Made by a program: the position numbers and the translations under genes. Positions 30,047 to 39,310 of a DNA stretch of 64,000 nucleotides are shown here, in pieces; positions within the stretch are counted from its first letter, which is position 1, and each line of letters opens with the position of its first letter. This DNA comes from Tetraselmis striata (taxonomy: Eukaryota; Chlorophyta; Chlorodendrophyceae; Chlorodendrales; Chlorodendraceae): positions 32,501 to 96,500 of the forward strand of contig VCJN01002082.1 in NCBI GenBank assembly GCA_006384855.1, read 5' to 3'. The notes below the pieces were generated by a model. The model was given only the letters and a program-made list of their open reading frames with translations. It searched no databases and was not told where the DNA came from.

Positions 30047-33000
30047 GAGATATCCGGATCTACTACCAGCTAGCGCGATCAAGGGGTGGGACTCGTTTCC
30101 ACAGGACATCACGGCGATCACAGCGGAGGACGTGAGGCGCCTGCCATACATAGACATAGTGGGGTGTGGATGGCCTTGCCCAGGCATGAGCAGAGCCAAT
30201 CGCAACGCGCTGGGATTGCGCGACCGGAGGTCACGTTTGCTCTTTCACGTGGCCGCGTTCATCGAGAAGCTCGAGGAGAAGCAGCCCACCGGCGTGGGGT
30301 GGCTGCTGGAGAACGTGGATACGAGCGGAGACGAGAGACTGTACATCAAAGAGTCTGAGAAATACATCACGAAGATCATCGGGAGAGCGCTCGTGATTGA
30401 TGAGGCGGGCTGTGGAGCGAATCATCACCGAGTGCGACGATTCTGGACGAACATGGGGGACGTGGAGAGACTGAAGTTGGCGTGGGAGAGGCGGGCGGAC
30501 ATGCAGCCACGACTGCTGCGAGAGGTGCTGCCACCGCACCTACGGCCGCATGTCAATCTGCCGACGCCACCCAACGGAGTTCGCGTCAACAAACCGGGGC
30601 AGCCACGCGCGTTGCCAACGATCTTGGCGCGATCGGACTCAGATGCCTACTCCGGCGAGGGGGCCGGCATGTTGTTCAACATCAACACGGGCGAGTGGGA
30701 ACGGCCCACTGTCCACCTGAAGGAGGAGCTTTTCGGTTACGAGCCGAACGTAATTCACGGCATATCGCTGCCGGACCATGAGCGCCTCATAGGCAATGCC
30801 ATGGGTCTGCACAGCGTAGCGTGGATCGTCGGGCAGCTCTTCGTGGAGCAGCAGCGACTGAGGGACTTGGAGGAGCTGGAGCGCGCAGCTCGGGCTGCCC
30901 AGGCAGCTCAGCGCGCGGAACGAGAGAGACGAGAGCAACGCAGGATGCAGAGATCCTGCGGGAGAGCATGGCAGCAGCTGTGTCAACAGGCGCTATGCTG
31001 CTGGCTGCTGCTCATTTGGTTGGGCGGCACGTCAATGCACTTCGGCGAGGCGAGTCGTCTCGGCAACACCACGGTGTTAGCCATGTTCGTGGCAGTGATG
31101 GTGCGCGCGAGCGCGCGCTACCGCCGCGAGGTGACGGCGACAAGCAGGGCGGGGCGCCGAGCTTTCGGCGCCAACGCCGTGTCGGACGGCGGCGGGACTG
31201 CGGAACGGAGTAGCGCTGCTGCGTGGGCCAATCGTGGCTACACGCAGGCAAGTATGAATGATCACGTGGAGGATGTTCGCAGCCTGAAGGATCCTGAGAA
31301 ACACTGGCGGTGCGGGCGCGAGTGCGAGGCTTCACAGCAACAACAGCTAGTGGAGCTCTGCGACAGCTTTTGGGATGACGTGTGGGTGTGGTCCGTCAGC
31401 GACCTACCGGCCGTCAACCACTGGGAGTTCAGGATACCGACGACCAACACGCAGCCCATCAAGCGACCCAAGTACCGATTGAGCAAGACTGAGTGGGACT
31501 TCGTGGACAGCTGGTGCAAGGAGCTGTTGGCAGCTGGGGCGATTCGCGAGAGCCAATCTCCCTACAGCATCCCAGTAGTGTGTCCACCGAAGAAGGACGA
31601 CGACGGCAACTGGACCGGGATCCGGGTGTGTTTGGACGCTCGCCCGTTGAACAGTGTCACTGAGTCGTGGGCGTATTGTATGCCCAAGACAGACGAGCTA
31701 CTCAGCAAGGTCGCAGGCGCGCGCATGTACAGCGGGTTTGACGCCAAGTCGGCGTTTCATCAGCTGCCCATCGCAGAGGAGGACCGACACAAGACTGCCT
31801 TTTGGGGCAGCGACCGGCAGTATGAGTGGTGCCGGATGGCGATGGGCTTCAAGAACGCCAGCCAAGCATGGCAGCGTGTCATGGATGAGGCCCTTGGCGA
31901 TCTGCCGTTCGTGGCGGTTTACGCCGATGACATCTGTGTCTTTTCAGGCGCAGCCGAGATGAGCGACGCTGAGGTGTTTCAGCAGCACCTTCAGCATTTG
32001 GAGACGGTGTTTCAGAGGCTCGCAACGGCGGGCATCAGACTGGCGCCCGGCAAGGGGCGCATGGCCGTGAGGCAGATTGCTTTCTTGGGCCATTGGGTCG
32101 ACGGCGAAGGCGTATTCCCGCAGCACTCCAAGGTGGAGGCTGTGGTGAAGATGCCGCCGCCGACTGACGTTGCGGGGCTTCGGCGCTTCCTCGGCATGGT
32201 GGGCTACTACGGTAAGTTCATCGAGCAAGTTGCAGTCAAGCGCAAGCCGCTGACCAAGCTCACTGGCAAGGTGCCGTGGGAGTGGGGATCGGAGCAGCAA
32301 CGAGCCTTCGAGCAGCTCAAGGCAGACCTGGTTTCAGCTCCCGTGCTGAGAAATCCGGATTGGAGCCGCCCTTTCATCCTGCACACCGATTTCAGCGGAG
32401 CTGGATTGGGCGCGGTGTTGGCGCAGGAGGACGACGAAGGACAGGAGTACGTGGTGGAGTTTGCGAGCCGCACCTGCCAAGGCGCGGAGCCCAACTATGC
32501 CAGCTATGAGGGTGAGTGTCTTGCCATGTTGTATGGCATGGACAAGTTCAGATACTATCTGTTTGGCAGGCAGTTTGTGGTGGTGACAGATCATCGGCCT
32601 TTGGAATGGCTGATGAACACCGCTCAGCTTCGTGGGAAGTTGGCGCGGTGGGCGATGAGGCTCAGCGAGTACGACTTCGTGGTACGCTATCGGAAGGGCG
32701 TTCACCACGTCAACGCAGATTGTCTGAGTCGGGGGCCCGTGGAGGGCGACCCAACGGAGCTGGATGGGCGCGGTGAGTTTTCACCGGAGGGCACCGTGCG
32801 ACATGCGGCAGCCTTTTGGTGCGCAACGGCTCAGAGCAGCCGGCAGCCGGAGCTGTCAGCATGGGCGCGACGCCGCGTGCTGGACACCGCCCATGAGGGC
32901 ACGGCCAACGGCGACTTGGTGGCGGTTACCGGCGAGCTGACGGCGGGACCGCGGAGAGGCGATCCGTGGATGGACGCGGAGGCGATGGCGGAGCTGCAGG

Positions 33001-35258
33001 CGGGCAACGTCAACATGCCGCAACCTTATGCCCGCTATACATGGAGAAACAACATCTTGTGGTATTTACACAAGGACGGCACGCACCGCGAGGTACCGCC
33101 ACCCAGTGAGCGAGACACGGTGATTATGGATGTGCATGTCAAGATGGGCCATTTGGGGCGGGATCGGCTGCGCAGTGTTATCGCCGCTTCATATTTCTGG
33201 CCAGGGATGGTGGAGGATGTAGCCCGAGTCAAGAAGGCGTGTCCGGACTGCGATCGGCTGCAACATCGACCCGGCGGCACCAGCGGCCGCCCAAAGGCAG
33301 CCTCACCGCTGGACATGCAGCCGCTGCCGCACTTCGGCATGTTCTACCGCTGGCACTTGGACTTGGCGGGGCCTTTTGAGGCCACCCGCAGTCGCAATGT
33401 CTGGGTGTTGGTGATGGTGGAAGCGGCGAGCAAGTGGGTGGAGTTGGTGCCGCTGCGCACCAAGGAGGCAGCCAACATACGACAAGCCTTTCAAGAGAGA
33501 GTACTGGCGCGTTTCGCGGCGCCAGGCGAGGTGTGTACCGACGGCGGTACCGAGTTCAGCGGCGAGTTCCACGAGCTTCTCGTGGAGCATGACATCGATC
33601 ATCCGAAGCCGCTGCCCTATCATCCGCAGCCCAATGGGTTGGCGGAAGGGATGGTGAAAACAGTCAAGGAGGCACTGATGCGCTATGTGGTTCAGCCCGG
33701 CAAGCGCGTCGTGTGGGACACTTTTCTGCCTTCCATCGAGCTGGGCTACCGTTGCAGCAAGCAAGCCAGCACCAGGTACAGCCCATACGAGTTGGTGTAC
33801 GGCAGGGCACCCGTGTTTCCCGCGCAGGCGAGAGCGCTCTTTGAGGAGAGCGCCGTGGACTTCAACAGCCCGGAGGGCATGTGGGAGCTGATGACAGTGC
33901 GCGCGGAGCGTTTGGCGCTCATGGTGCCGACGGCGATGCACAACGTGGAAGCGGCGCAGCATCGTGAAGTGATGCGCTATCGCAGGAGGCGCGCGGGGTT
34001 GGTGGCGCCCGGAGTGCAACGCTTCAGCCCCGGCGACTTCGTCTACGTGCAACAGCGGCAGCAAGACGCGCTCGATCCACGAGTGCGACCGGCTGTCTAC
34101 AAGGTTTACGAGGTGAACGACAACGGAGTGGTGGTCATCCAAGGAGCTGACGGCGACACGGCGCGCGTGCGCGTTGAGGAGCTGGCGCGGTGCGCCGTTC
34201 CATACGTGGTGTTGCCGGCAGGATTTGAAGACCCAAATATGGCGTGCGAGGAGTGCGACGGGCGCGTCAGCACCCAGCGCAACCCGATCATCATCTGCGA
34301 AGACTGTGAACGAGGCTGGCACAAGTTGTGTCATCAGCCACCTGTGGCACGTGTGCCGCGGGGGGCATGGCGGTGTGCGGAGTGCAGCGCTGATGACGCA
34401 GCGTTACCGGCACAGTGGACATCGGTGGCTTTAGCCGCCACAACAATCAGTGACAACGACGACAGCGACGAGGAGATTCAAGACCCTGCCCCGCCTTTGC
34501 AGCCGACAAGAGCGGCAGTGGCAGCAAGACTGAACTGGGGCATGCCTGGCGCCTGGCACCCAGCAACTGTGACAAGAACGATGAACAACCTTCAAGCAGC
34601 CAATGACTATCTACCGGCAATCAGTAACCAAGTGAGCGAGTACGCTGCGCTAGCCAACGTGATCAGCTGGCGCGGCCGAGTAATCTTTGATCCGTGGGCG
34701 GGACATGGCAGCACCGCTGAGGCCTTGCGGCCGTGCGGTGCGACAGTGATCAACAACGACTTCAATCCGGTGTACCAAACTGAGATGTGCGAGGACGCGC
34801 TGGAATCCTTTGTGTACCAGTGCGCTCGCGATGTAACCGCAACTGTGGCGATGACGACGATGATGACGACGACGATGACGACAACGATGATGACAACACA
34901 GCCGCGGTTAGAGGCCCCTTTCATAGTGGTGACCTCCCCGTGGTTCCAACTACTTGATCTGGCGCTGCCAATCATGGCGTCATGCGCGGACATCCTTTTC
35001 GTGCAAGTACCAATCTTCTACATCGCGCAGGGACCTTCCCCGCGCATGCAGTGGCTACGGCATCTAGGCGACTGTGGGCGGCTCCACATTATTGCCGGCG
35101 ACATGCAGCGTAACCGCACTACGCGCCGATCAACCCTGTGGCTCGCGGTCTTCCGCGACAACGAGCTGCGAGAGCGAGAACTGCGAGCTGAGTGGCGTCA
35201 CTCCGTGGCGTCAATTCACTTCCACACCGAGGCGTGCGCTGGCGACCAGCATCACTGA
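29943..35258 (+). CDS. Retroelement polyprotein: 5mC methyltransferase-like, RT, RNase H, integrase, PHD, second methyltransferase-like
   Basis: About 1771 codons. Residues 60-300: DNMT-like blocks DIVGCGWPCPGMSRAN (PC motif IV), WLLENVDTSGD (ENV motif VI), NHHRVRRFWTN (motif VIII-like) and IGNAMGLHSVAW (motif X-like). Residues 495-690: RT with RVCLDARPLN, YSGFDAKSAFHQLP and VAVYADDICVF. Residues 800-930: RNase H (ILHTDFSGAGLGAVLAQ, VVTDHRPLEWLM). Residues 1065-1280: integrase with HHCC finger (VKMGHLGRDRL...CPDCDRL) and D-D-E core (WHLDLAGPF, CTDGGTEFSG, NGLAEGMVKTVKEAL). About 1430-1490: PHD finger (CEECDGRVST...CEDCERGWHKLCHQP). About 1550-1770: Rossmann-type methyltransferase-like fold with IFDPWAGHGSTAEAL and VVTSPWFQLLDLALP, like DNA adenine or N4 methyltransferases. 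The methyltransferase and PHD parts are likely cargo acting on chromatin (inference). Confidence 0.85.
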   Translation: MPCWPTVRRWPDTGIRTSTRQPARPLGSVFKELSRRYPDLLPASAIKGWDSFPQDITAITAEDVRRLPYIDIVGCGWPCPGMSRANRNALGLRDRRSRLLFHVAAFIEKLEEKQPTGVGWLLENVDTSGDERLYIKESEKYITKIIGRALVIDEAGCGANHHRVRRFWTNMGDVERLKLAWERRADMQPRLLREVLPPHLRPHVNLPTPPNGVRVNKPGQPRALPTILARSDSDAYSGEGAGMLFNINTGEWERPTVHLKEELFGYEPNVIHGISLPDHERLIGNAMGLHSVAWIVGQLFVEQQRLRDLEELERAARAAQAAQRAERERREQRRMQRSCGRAWQQLCQQALCCWLLLIWLGGTSMHFGEASRLGNTTVLAMFVAVMVRASARYRREVTATSRAGRRAFGANAVSDGGGTAERSSAAAWANRGYTQASMNDHVEDVRSLKDPEKHWRCGRECEASQQQQLVELCDSFWDDVWVWSVSDLPAVNHWEFRIPTTNTQPIKRPKYRLSKTEWDFVDSWCKELLAAGAIRESQSPYSIPVVCPPKKDDDGNWTGIRVCLDARPLNSVTESWAYCMPKTDELLSKVAGARMYSGFDAKSAFHQLPIAEEDRHKTAFWGSDRQYEWCRMAMGFKNASQAWQRVMDEALGDLPFVAVYADDICVFSGAAEMSDAEVFQQHLQHLETVFQRLATAGIRLAPGKGRMAVRQIAFLGHWVDGEGVFPQHSKVEAVVKMPPPTDVAGLRRFLGMVGYYGKFIEQVAVKRKPLTKLTGKVPWEWGSEQQRAFEQLKADLVSAPVLRNPDWSRPFILHTDFSGAGLGAVLAQEDDEGQEYVVEFASRTCQGAEPNYASYEGECLAMLYGMDKFRYYLFGRQFVVVTDHRPLEWLMNTAQLRGKLARWAMRLSEYDFVVRYRKGVHHVNADCLSRGPVEGDPTELDGRGEFSPEGTVRHAAAFWCATAQSSRQPELSAWARRRVLDTAHEGTANGDLVAVTGELTAGPRRGDPWMDAEAMAELQAGNVNMPQPYARYTWRNNILWYLHKDGTHREVPPPSERDTVIMDVHVKMGHLGRDRLRSVIAASYFWPGMVEDVARVKKACPDCDRLQHRPGGTSGRPKAASPLDMQPLPHFGMFYRWHLDLAGPFEATRSRNVWVLVMVEAASKWVELVPLRTKEAANIRQAFQERVLARFAAPGEVCTDGGTEFSGEFHELLVEHDIDHPKPLPYHPQPNGLAEGMVKTVKEALMRYVVQPGKRVVWDTFLPSIELGYRCSKQASTRYSPYELVYGRAPVFPAQARALFEESAVDFNSPEGMWELMTVRAERLALMVPTAMHNVEAAQHREVMRYRRRRAGLVAPGVQRFSPGDFVYVQQRQQDALDPRVRPAVYKVYEVNDNGVVVIQGADGDTARVRVEELARCAVPYVVLPAGFEDPNMACEECDGRVSTQRNPIIICEDCERGWHKLCHQPPVARVPRGAWRCAECSADDAALPAQWTSVALAATTISDNDDSDEEIQDPAPPLQPTRAAVAARLNWGMPGAWHPATVTRTMNNLQAANDYLPAISNQVSEYAALANVISWRGRVIFDPWAGHGSTAEALRPCGATVINNDFNPVYQTEMCEDALESFVYQCARDVTATVAMTTMMTTTMTTTMMTTQPRLEAPFIVVTSPWFQLLDLALPIMASCADILFVQVPIFYIAQGPSPRMQWLRHLGDCGRLHIIAGDMQRNRTTRRSTLWLAVFRDNELRERELRAEWRHSVASIHFHTEACAGDQHH

Positions 35259-35308
35259 GCGTCGATTGGCGCCCAGCGGCCGTTCACCCTTCTGGCGACC
35301 AACCGTCT

Positions 35309-35321
35309 GGGGGGGGGGGGG
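35309..35321 (+). promoter_or_regulatory. Polypurine tract candidate
   Basis: Thirteen consecutive G directly before ATGGGCCGCCC, at the boundary of the internal complementary region. This is the expected position for plus-strand priming in a Ty3-type element. Similar G runs are common in this genome, so the function is inferred from position. Confidence 0.45.
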
Positions 35322-35917
35322 ATGGGCCGCCCATTGAGCTGGTGACAGCGCCCCACGCGGGAATGCGAGCATGCGACGGCAGCTGCCGCAGCATCCGTCA
35401 TATCCGCGTGCGCGTGAAGAACGGGACAGCCAAGCCCTTCCGGGCCGGCTAGGATTAAAGCTAGGGTTCCATACCCGGTTGAGACCACAGGCAGGGCACC
35501 TGATTGGTTAGGGTTCCATACCCTGGCCATAGCCCTGAGCGAGGCGCAAGGAGACATACATACCGGAGATCAGAGACCCGCCCAAGCACACCTAGGCGGG
35601 ACTTCTAAGGGAACTCAGATAGCACCTCAAATCGGGACCTCTAACAGGGACCCCTAAGGTGGACTACCTGCAGAAGACGAAGTACTGTACTGCTGCTGGT
35701 ACAAGGCGCAAGACTCACTGTAGCCGCAGCCGAGTAGTAGTATAGGACTTGATGAGTACAATTAGACAAGGGCAGTGCGTAATGCGTCTGGCGCGCGGTG
35801 CGCGCACGGCGCGCGTGCTATTAGCACTTAGCGTGACGTGCGGCTGCCTTGCCATGGCCGCGATCGCGTGCTTATAGAGGGCCTCCGCCTTCTAGCGGTC
35901 CCTCTTCCCCCTTGTCT
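35321..35917 (+). repeat. Internal complementary region (A' 61 bp + GC + B' 534 bp)
   Basis: Bases 35321-35381 are the reverse complement of the left end (28335-28395), and 35384-35917 the reverse complement of the right end (36335-36868). Only GC at 35382-35383 separates them. The region therefore reads as the complement of the two element ends joined together, the same logic as the internal complementary region of DIRS-1. Confidence 0.9.
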
Positions 35918-36334
35918 TGCCTGTGTGTGCCTGTGTTTGCCTATGACAGGCATAGGCAAGAGCCTGTGTACGGGACGGAGACGGTGTAAGAGACGGAGAT
36001 CGGCTTGAGGAACGAGGGCCAAAGGTAATCACGGTAGCCTACGTGCTTGTCGTACGGTCGCACGCGTGCTGCCCGCTGCATCGTGCGCGCGCGCTGCTGG
36101 TGGTGCTGGGTTGTCACCATTCGACCCGGTACCGACGTAAAGTACTGTAGGAACGGTTGATAGCCGCGACCAGCACTGCATAAAGTACTGCACGGCGTGG
36201 CAGTGACCTGTGGTGAGAGGCTTCATTGCCACTGGCATTCACCCCCCTGAGTACGGGCAAGACCAGCAACGCTGGTCTGAACTAAAGCCCTATAGGCGTC
36301 TGAGAGGTGCCTGTAGTGACTTAGGTTCGCGTTC
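35918..36334. other. Unique 417-bp spacer between the inverted arms
   Basis: No ORF or second copy is seen. It would be the loop of a very large hairpin in any transcript reading through both 534-bp arms. Confidence 0.7.
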
Positions 36335-36868
36335 AGACAAGGGGGAAGAGGGACCGCTAGAAGGCGGAGGCCCTCTATAAGCACGCGATCGCGGCCATGG
36401 CAAGGCAGCCGCACGTCACGCTAAGTGCTAATAGCACGCGCGCCGTGCGCGCACCGCGCGCCAGACGCATTACGCACTGCCCTTGTCTAATTGTACTCAT
36501 CAAGTCCTATACTACTACTCGGCTGCGGCTACAGTGAGTCTTGCGCCTTGTACCAGCAGCAGTACAGTACTTCGTCTTCTGCAGGTAGTCCACCTTAGGG
36601 GTCCCTGTTAGAGGTCCCGATTTGAGGTGCTATCTGAGTTCCCTTAGAAGTCCCGCCTAGGTGTGCTTGGGCGGGTCTCTGATCTCCGGTATGTATGTCT
36701 CCTTGCGCCTCGCTCAGGGCTATGGCCAGGGTATGGAACCCTAACCAATCAGGTGCCCTGCCTGTGGTCTCAACCGGGTATGGAACCCTAGCTTTAATCC
36801 TAGCCGGCCCGGAAGGGCTTGGCTGTCCCGTTCTTCACGCGCACGCGGATATGACGGATGCTGCGGCA
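36335..36868 (+). repeat. Right terminal repeat (B, 534 bp)
   Basis: Reverse complement of 35384-35917, equal in length and apparently identical. It ends CTGCGGCA, followed by the CTAC duplication. Confidence 0.9.
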
Positions 36869-36872
36869 CTAC
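36869..36872. repeat. Target-site duplication CTAC, right
   Basis: Matches 28331-28334. The following sequence CTACTAGCGAC makes the exact extent (4 bases) fairly certain, because the next base differs from the left flank. Confidence 0.75.
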
Positions 36873-37548
36873 TACTAGCGACTATTATTTATCCGTGAAG
36901 GCTGCTGGTGGTGGCGGCACGTCCATCCAGTTACGTGCGAGTACATCCGGCGTTATTGCCGGCGGGCGATAAATCCTTTTTGTCATCATTCTGGTAGTCG
37001 TACCAGCCCGGTGAAGCGTACATGGCACTGACGTACAAGGTACAAGGTTGTCCGTGTAGTACCGGGTAGTACGCGATATATTTATTACGCCGGTACCGGG
37101 TATCTAGTACCCCGGTACCCGGTACCCGGGCACGATGGAGAGTGGTCCTGTGGATAACTACGACTATTAGTACATGGGAGCGCAAATCTCAGCCGTACTA
37201 TTCGGCCAAAGTGGGGAATTTTGTGTACATTATAGCTAGTACTGCTGAACGGGCCTGCCAGCCGTCCGATCAAAGGTCATCAGATGGGCGGTTTGGCTGC
37301 CATGTTTTGCCAAAGAGTGCTCACGTTACATAAATATTCGCGAGGGGGGAGGCGGGGGCAGGCAGCGGTTTGCCGAAGAATGATTGAATTACAATATTCG
37401 CGACAGCTGCCATCGGGGGATGTGGCCCGGCGGGGGGAGTGGGGGGGCGGGCGGGCGTGGTCCCCCCGCCGCCCCCGCGCCCCCCCCCCCCCCCCCCCCG
37501 CCGCTCCCGCCGGGGGAGTGAGGGGAGGGGGGTAAGGGGGCGGGGGCT
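36873..37548. other. No gene supported; low-complexity G/C sequence on the right
   Basis: Contains GTACC-rich short repeats near 37000-37135 and a poly-C tract at about 37481-37499. No exon-like sequence. Confidence 0.35.
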
Positions 37549-38200
37549 ACTGCTTGTTCTTGTTCTTGCGTGCCCGGGGGACCCTCCGCTTCGACGATCT
37601 CGCTGCCTCCGCCTCCGCCTCCGCCTCCGCCTCCGCCTGCGCCTGCGCCTCCGACTCCGCGACCGTCAGTTTCTTACCTCGGCGTTTCTTCACTGGCCTC
37701 TTCCGCTTCTTGTCATCCCTCAGTGTCTTCACCACCCCGGGAGGCTGTGCCGTCGACGACGCCGCCATGAGCTTCCTTACCTTCGCGTCGGGACGCCCCC
37801 TGTGCCCAGACACCCACAACAAGCCACAATCGTTTCGCCTTTAAGCGGCTGAGGATGCGGCCTCCTCGGCCACCACGAGTTGCGCCGCTGGCACTGTGGA
37901 AGCCTTGGCGTTGAGGTGGGCCTTACGGCGCTCCCGGACGAACCTGCGCGCGGCACAAGTTAGCCACGAGTGGGTGCGTGCTAATGTGGAGGATGGAGTG
38001 TTTTGTTGCGCGCCCACCTTGTCACGCGTTTCCTCATGTCTTTCTCGTCCTCCTCGATGCCGGCGGCGCGGACACGCGAGACAACAAGGCTCGCCGCCCA
38101 CTTTTGCCCGGGGGGGCGAGGTCGGCCATGGCGCTGTGAGCGGTGAAGGGGGGGGGGGGGGGGGGGCGGCCGAGGTGGAGAAACTAACACCCAGTCGACG
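37549..38200 (-). CDS. Possible small basic protein gene(s), unknown function
   Basis: Two minus-strand pieces join in phase: about 38150-38026 (GQKWAASLVVSRVRAAG..EEDEKDMRKRVTR, donor GTGGGC) and 37942-37842 (FVRERRKAHLNAKAS..., stop TAA) after a GCGCGCAG acceptor. Downstream, 37822-37549 reads as a Lys/Arg-rich tail with an (EA)n run (KKRKRPVKKRRGKKLTV, then alternating Glu-Ala) and may be a separate or alternative last exon. It looks nuclear or nucleolar in composition. No family recognised. Confidence 0.35.
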
Positions 38201-38539
38201 ACCGCCTTCCGCAGCAGTCAACGACACATCGGAGGCGAGGAGCAGCGCGCCACTACTATTTATATGCACGTATTGTCAAGAGCTAGTCGGTGCGGCATTG
38301 TGTCAGTGTAATTTCGCAATGTTTATTGTTGAAGTAGCACGGCGTAATGGATACGGCGAGTGAATCCGGGATAATGTGTGCGACGAATGTGCGCGCGCAT
38401 CGTTGTGCGGCGGTGTGCGGCGGTGTGCGGCGGTGTGCACCGATGTTAATATAGTGTGAATATTATATCGGCCGTAGACGATCAGGTCTGGCAGCACCGC
38501 CCGTGCTTGTAAATAAGCGACAACGGATCTAGTCTCCCG
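38201..38539. other. No gene supported
   Basis: Contains a short GTGTGCGGCG tandem repeat (38401-38440). Nothing else recognised. Confidence 0.35.
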
Positions 38540-39310
38540 CTAGTCTGTGCACCGCCAGTGCACTCCGCAAGCCTCGCCTCCATCCGCGTCGGAACCGGTA
38601 GTAAGTGTTGTTGTGTGCGCACATCGTGACAACATATTACACGGTGGCAATTGCAATTATTAGCGGTGGATAATGTGAAGGCGTTTTCGAAATCGACAGA
38701 GAATGAGGCGGTGCTGGCGGAGTGCATTGGCGGTGCATAGAATAGCGTGTTGCTGGGGTTTTGGCTGCATCGGACGCCGTATTCCCACCCATCCGGCACG
38801 GAATGTCCGGTTTTTACACATTTGTGTGTTAATAAAGTGTGAATATTACGCGTCTTTTACGGTGGATGGGCATCCGGCGTCCGATGCACCCCAATTATTT
38901 GCAGCACGCTACTCTACGCACCCCCAACGCACTCCGCAAGCCTCGCCTCCATCCGCGTCGGAACCGGTAGTAAGTGTTGTTGTGTGCGCACATCGTGACA
39001 ACATATTACACGGTGGCAATTGCAATTAGCGGTGGATAATGCGAAGGCGTTTTCGAAATCGACAGAGAATGAGGCGGTGCTGGCGGAGTGCATTGGCGGT
39101 GCATAGAATAGCGTGTCCCTGGGGTTTTGGCTGCATCGGACGCCGTATTCCCACCCATCCGGCACGGAATGTCCGGTTTTCACACATTTGCGTGTGAATA
39201 TATATAGTGTGAATATTACGTAGGCGTCTTTTACGCTGGGTGGATGGGCATCCGGCGTCCGATGCACCCCGAATCTCACCAACACGCTACTCTACGCACC
39301 CCCAACGCAC
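38540..39310 (+). repeat. Tandem duplication, ~370-bp period, two copies plus a partial third
   Basis: Copy one is about 38556-38925, copy two 38929-39300, and a third start lies at 39303. Shared blocks include GGAACCGGTAGTAAGTGTTG and CATCGGACGCCGTATTCCC. Within each unit GCATCGGACGCCG recurs inverted as CGGCGTCCGATGC, so each unit can form a long stem. Copies differ by substitutions and one in-frame 3-base indel in an open minus-strand frame. Confidence 0.85.

Larger units (their letters stand above)
28335..36868 (+). mobile_element. Ty3/gypsy-type retroelement with DIRS-like split inverted repeats and two methyltransferase-like domains; looks whole
   Basis: 8534 bp, ends TGCCG...CGGCA, 4-bp CTAC duplications outside. 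Parts in order: left end A (61 bp); first reading frame with Gag/protease character; second frame with a cytosine-methyltransferase-like region, RT, RNase H, DDE integrase, PHD finger and a second methyltransferase-like domain; a G-rich polypurine tract; an internal region that is the exact complement of A plus the right end B; a unique 417-bp spacer; and right end B (534 bp). There are no direct LTRs. The two long frames show no obvious break and the 534-bp arms look identical by eye, so the insertion seems young. Pol places it with Ty3/gypsy; the repeat geometry resembles DIRS elements, which instead use a tyrosine recombinase. Confidence 0.85.

Noticed and set aside
33303-34334. 343-codon minus-strand frame
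   Set aside because: It is the shadow of the retroelement integrase region; the codon pattern and the recognised motifs are on the plus strand.
28335-35381. Retroelement captured inside a plain DNA transposon with 61-bp terminal inverted repeats
   Set aside because: The complement continues without a gap (two bases) into the 534-bp B' region, whose partner ends at 36868. The CTAC duplications flank 28335-36868 and not 28335-35381.
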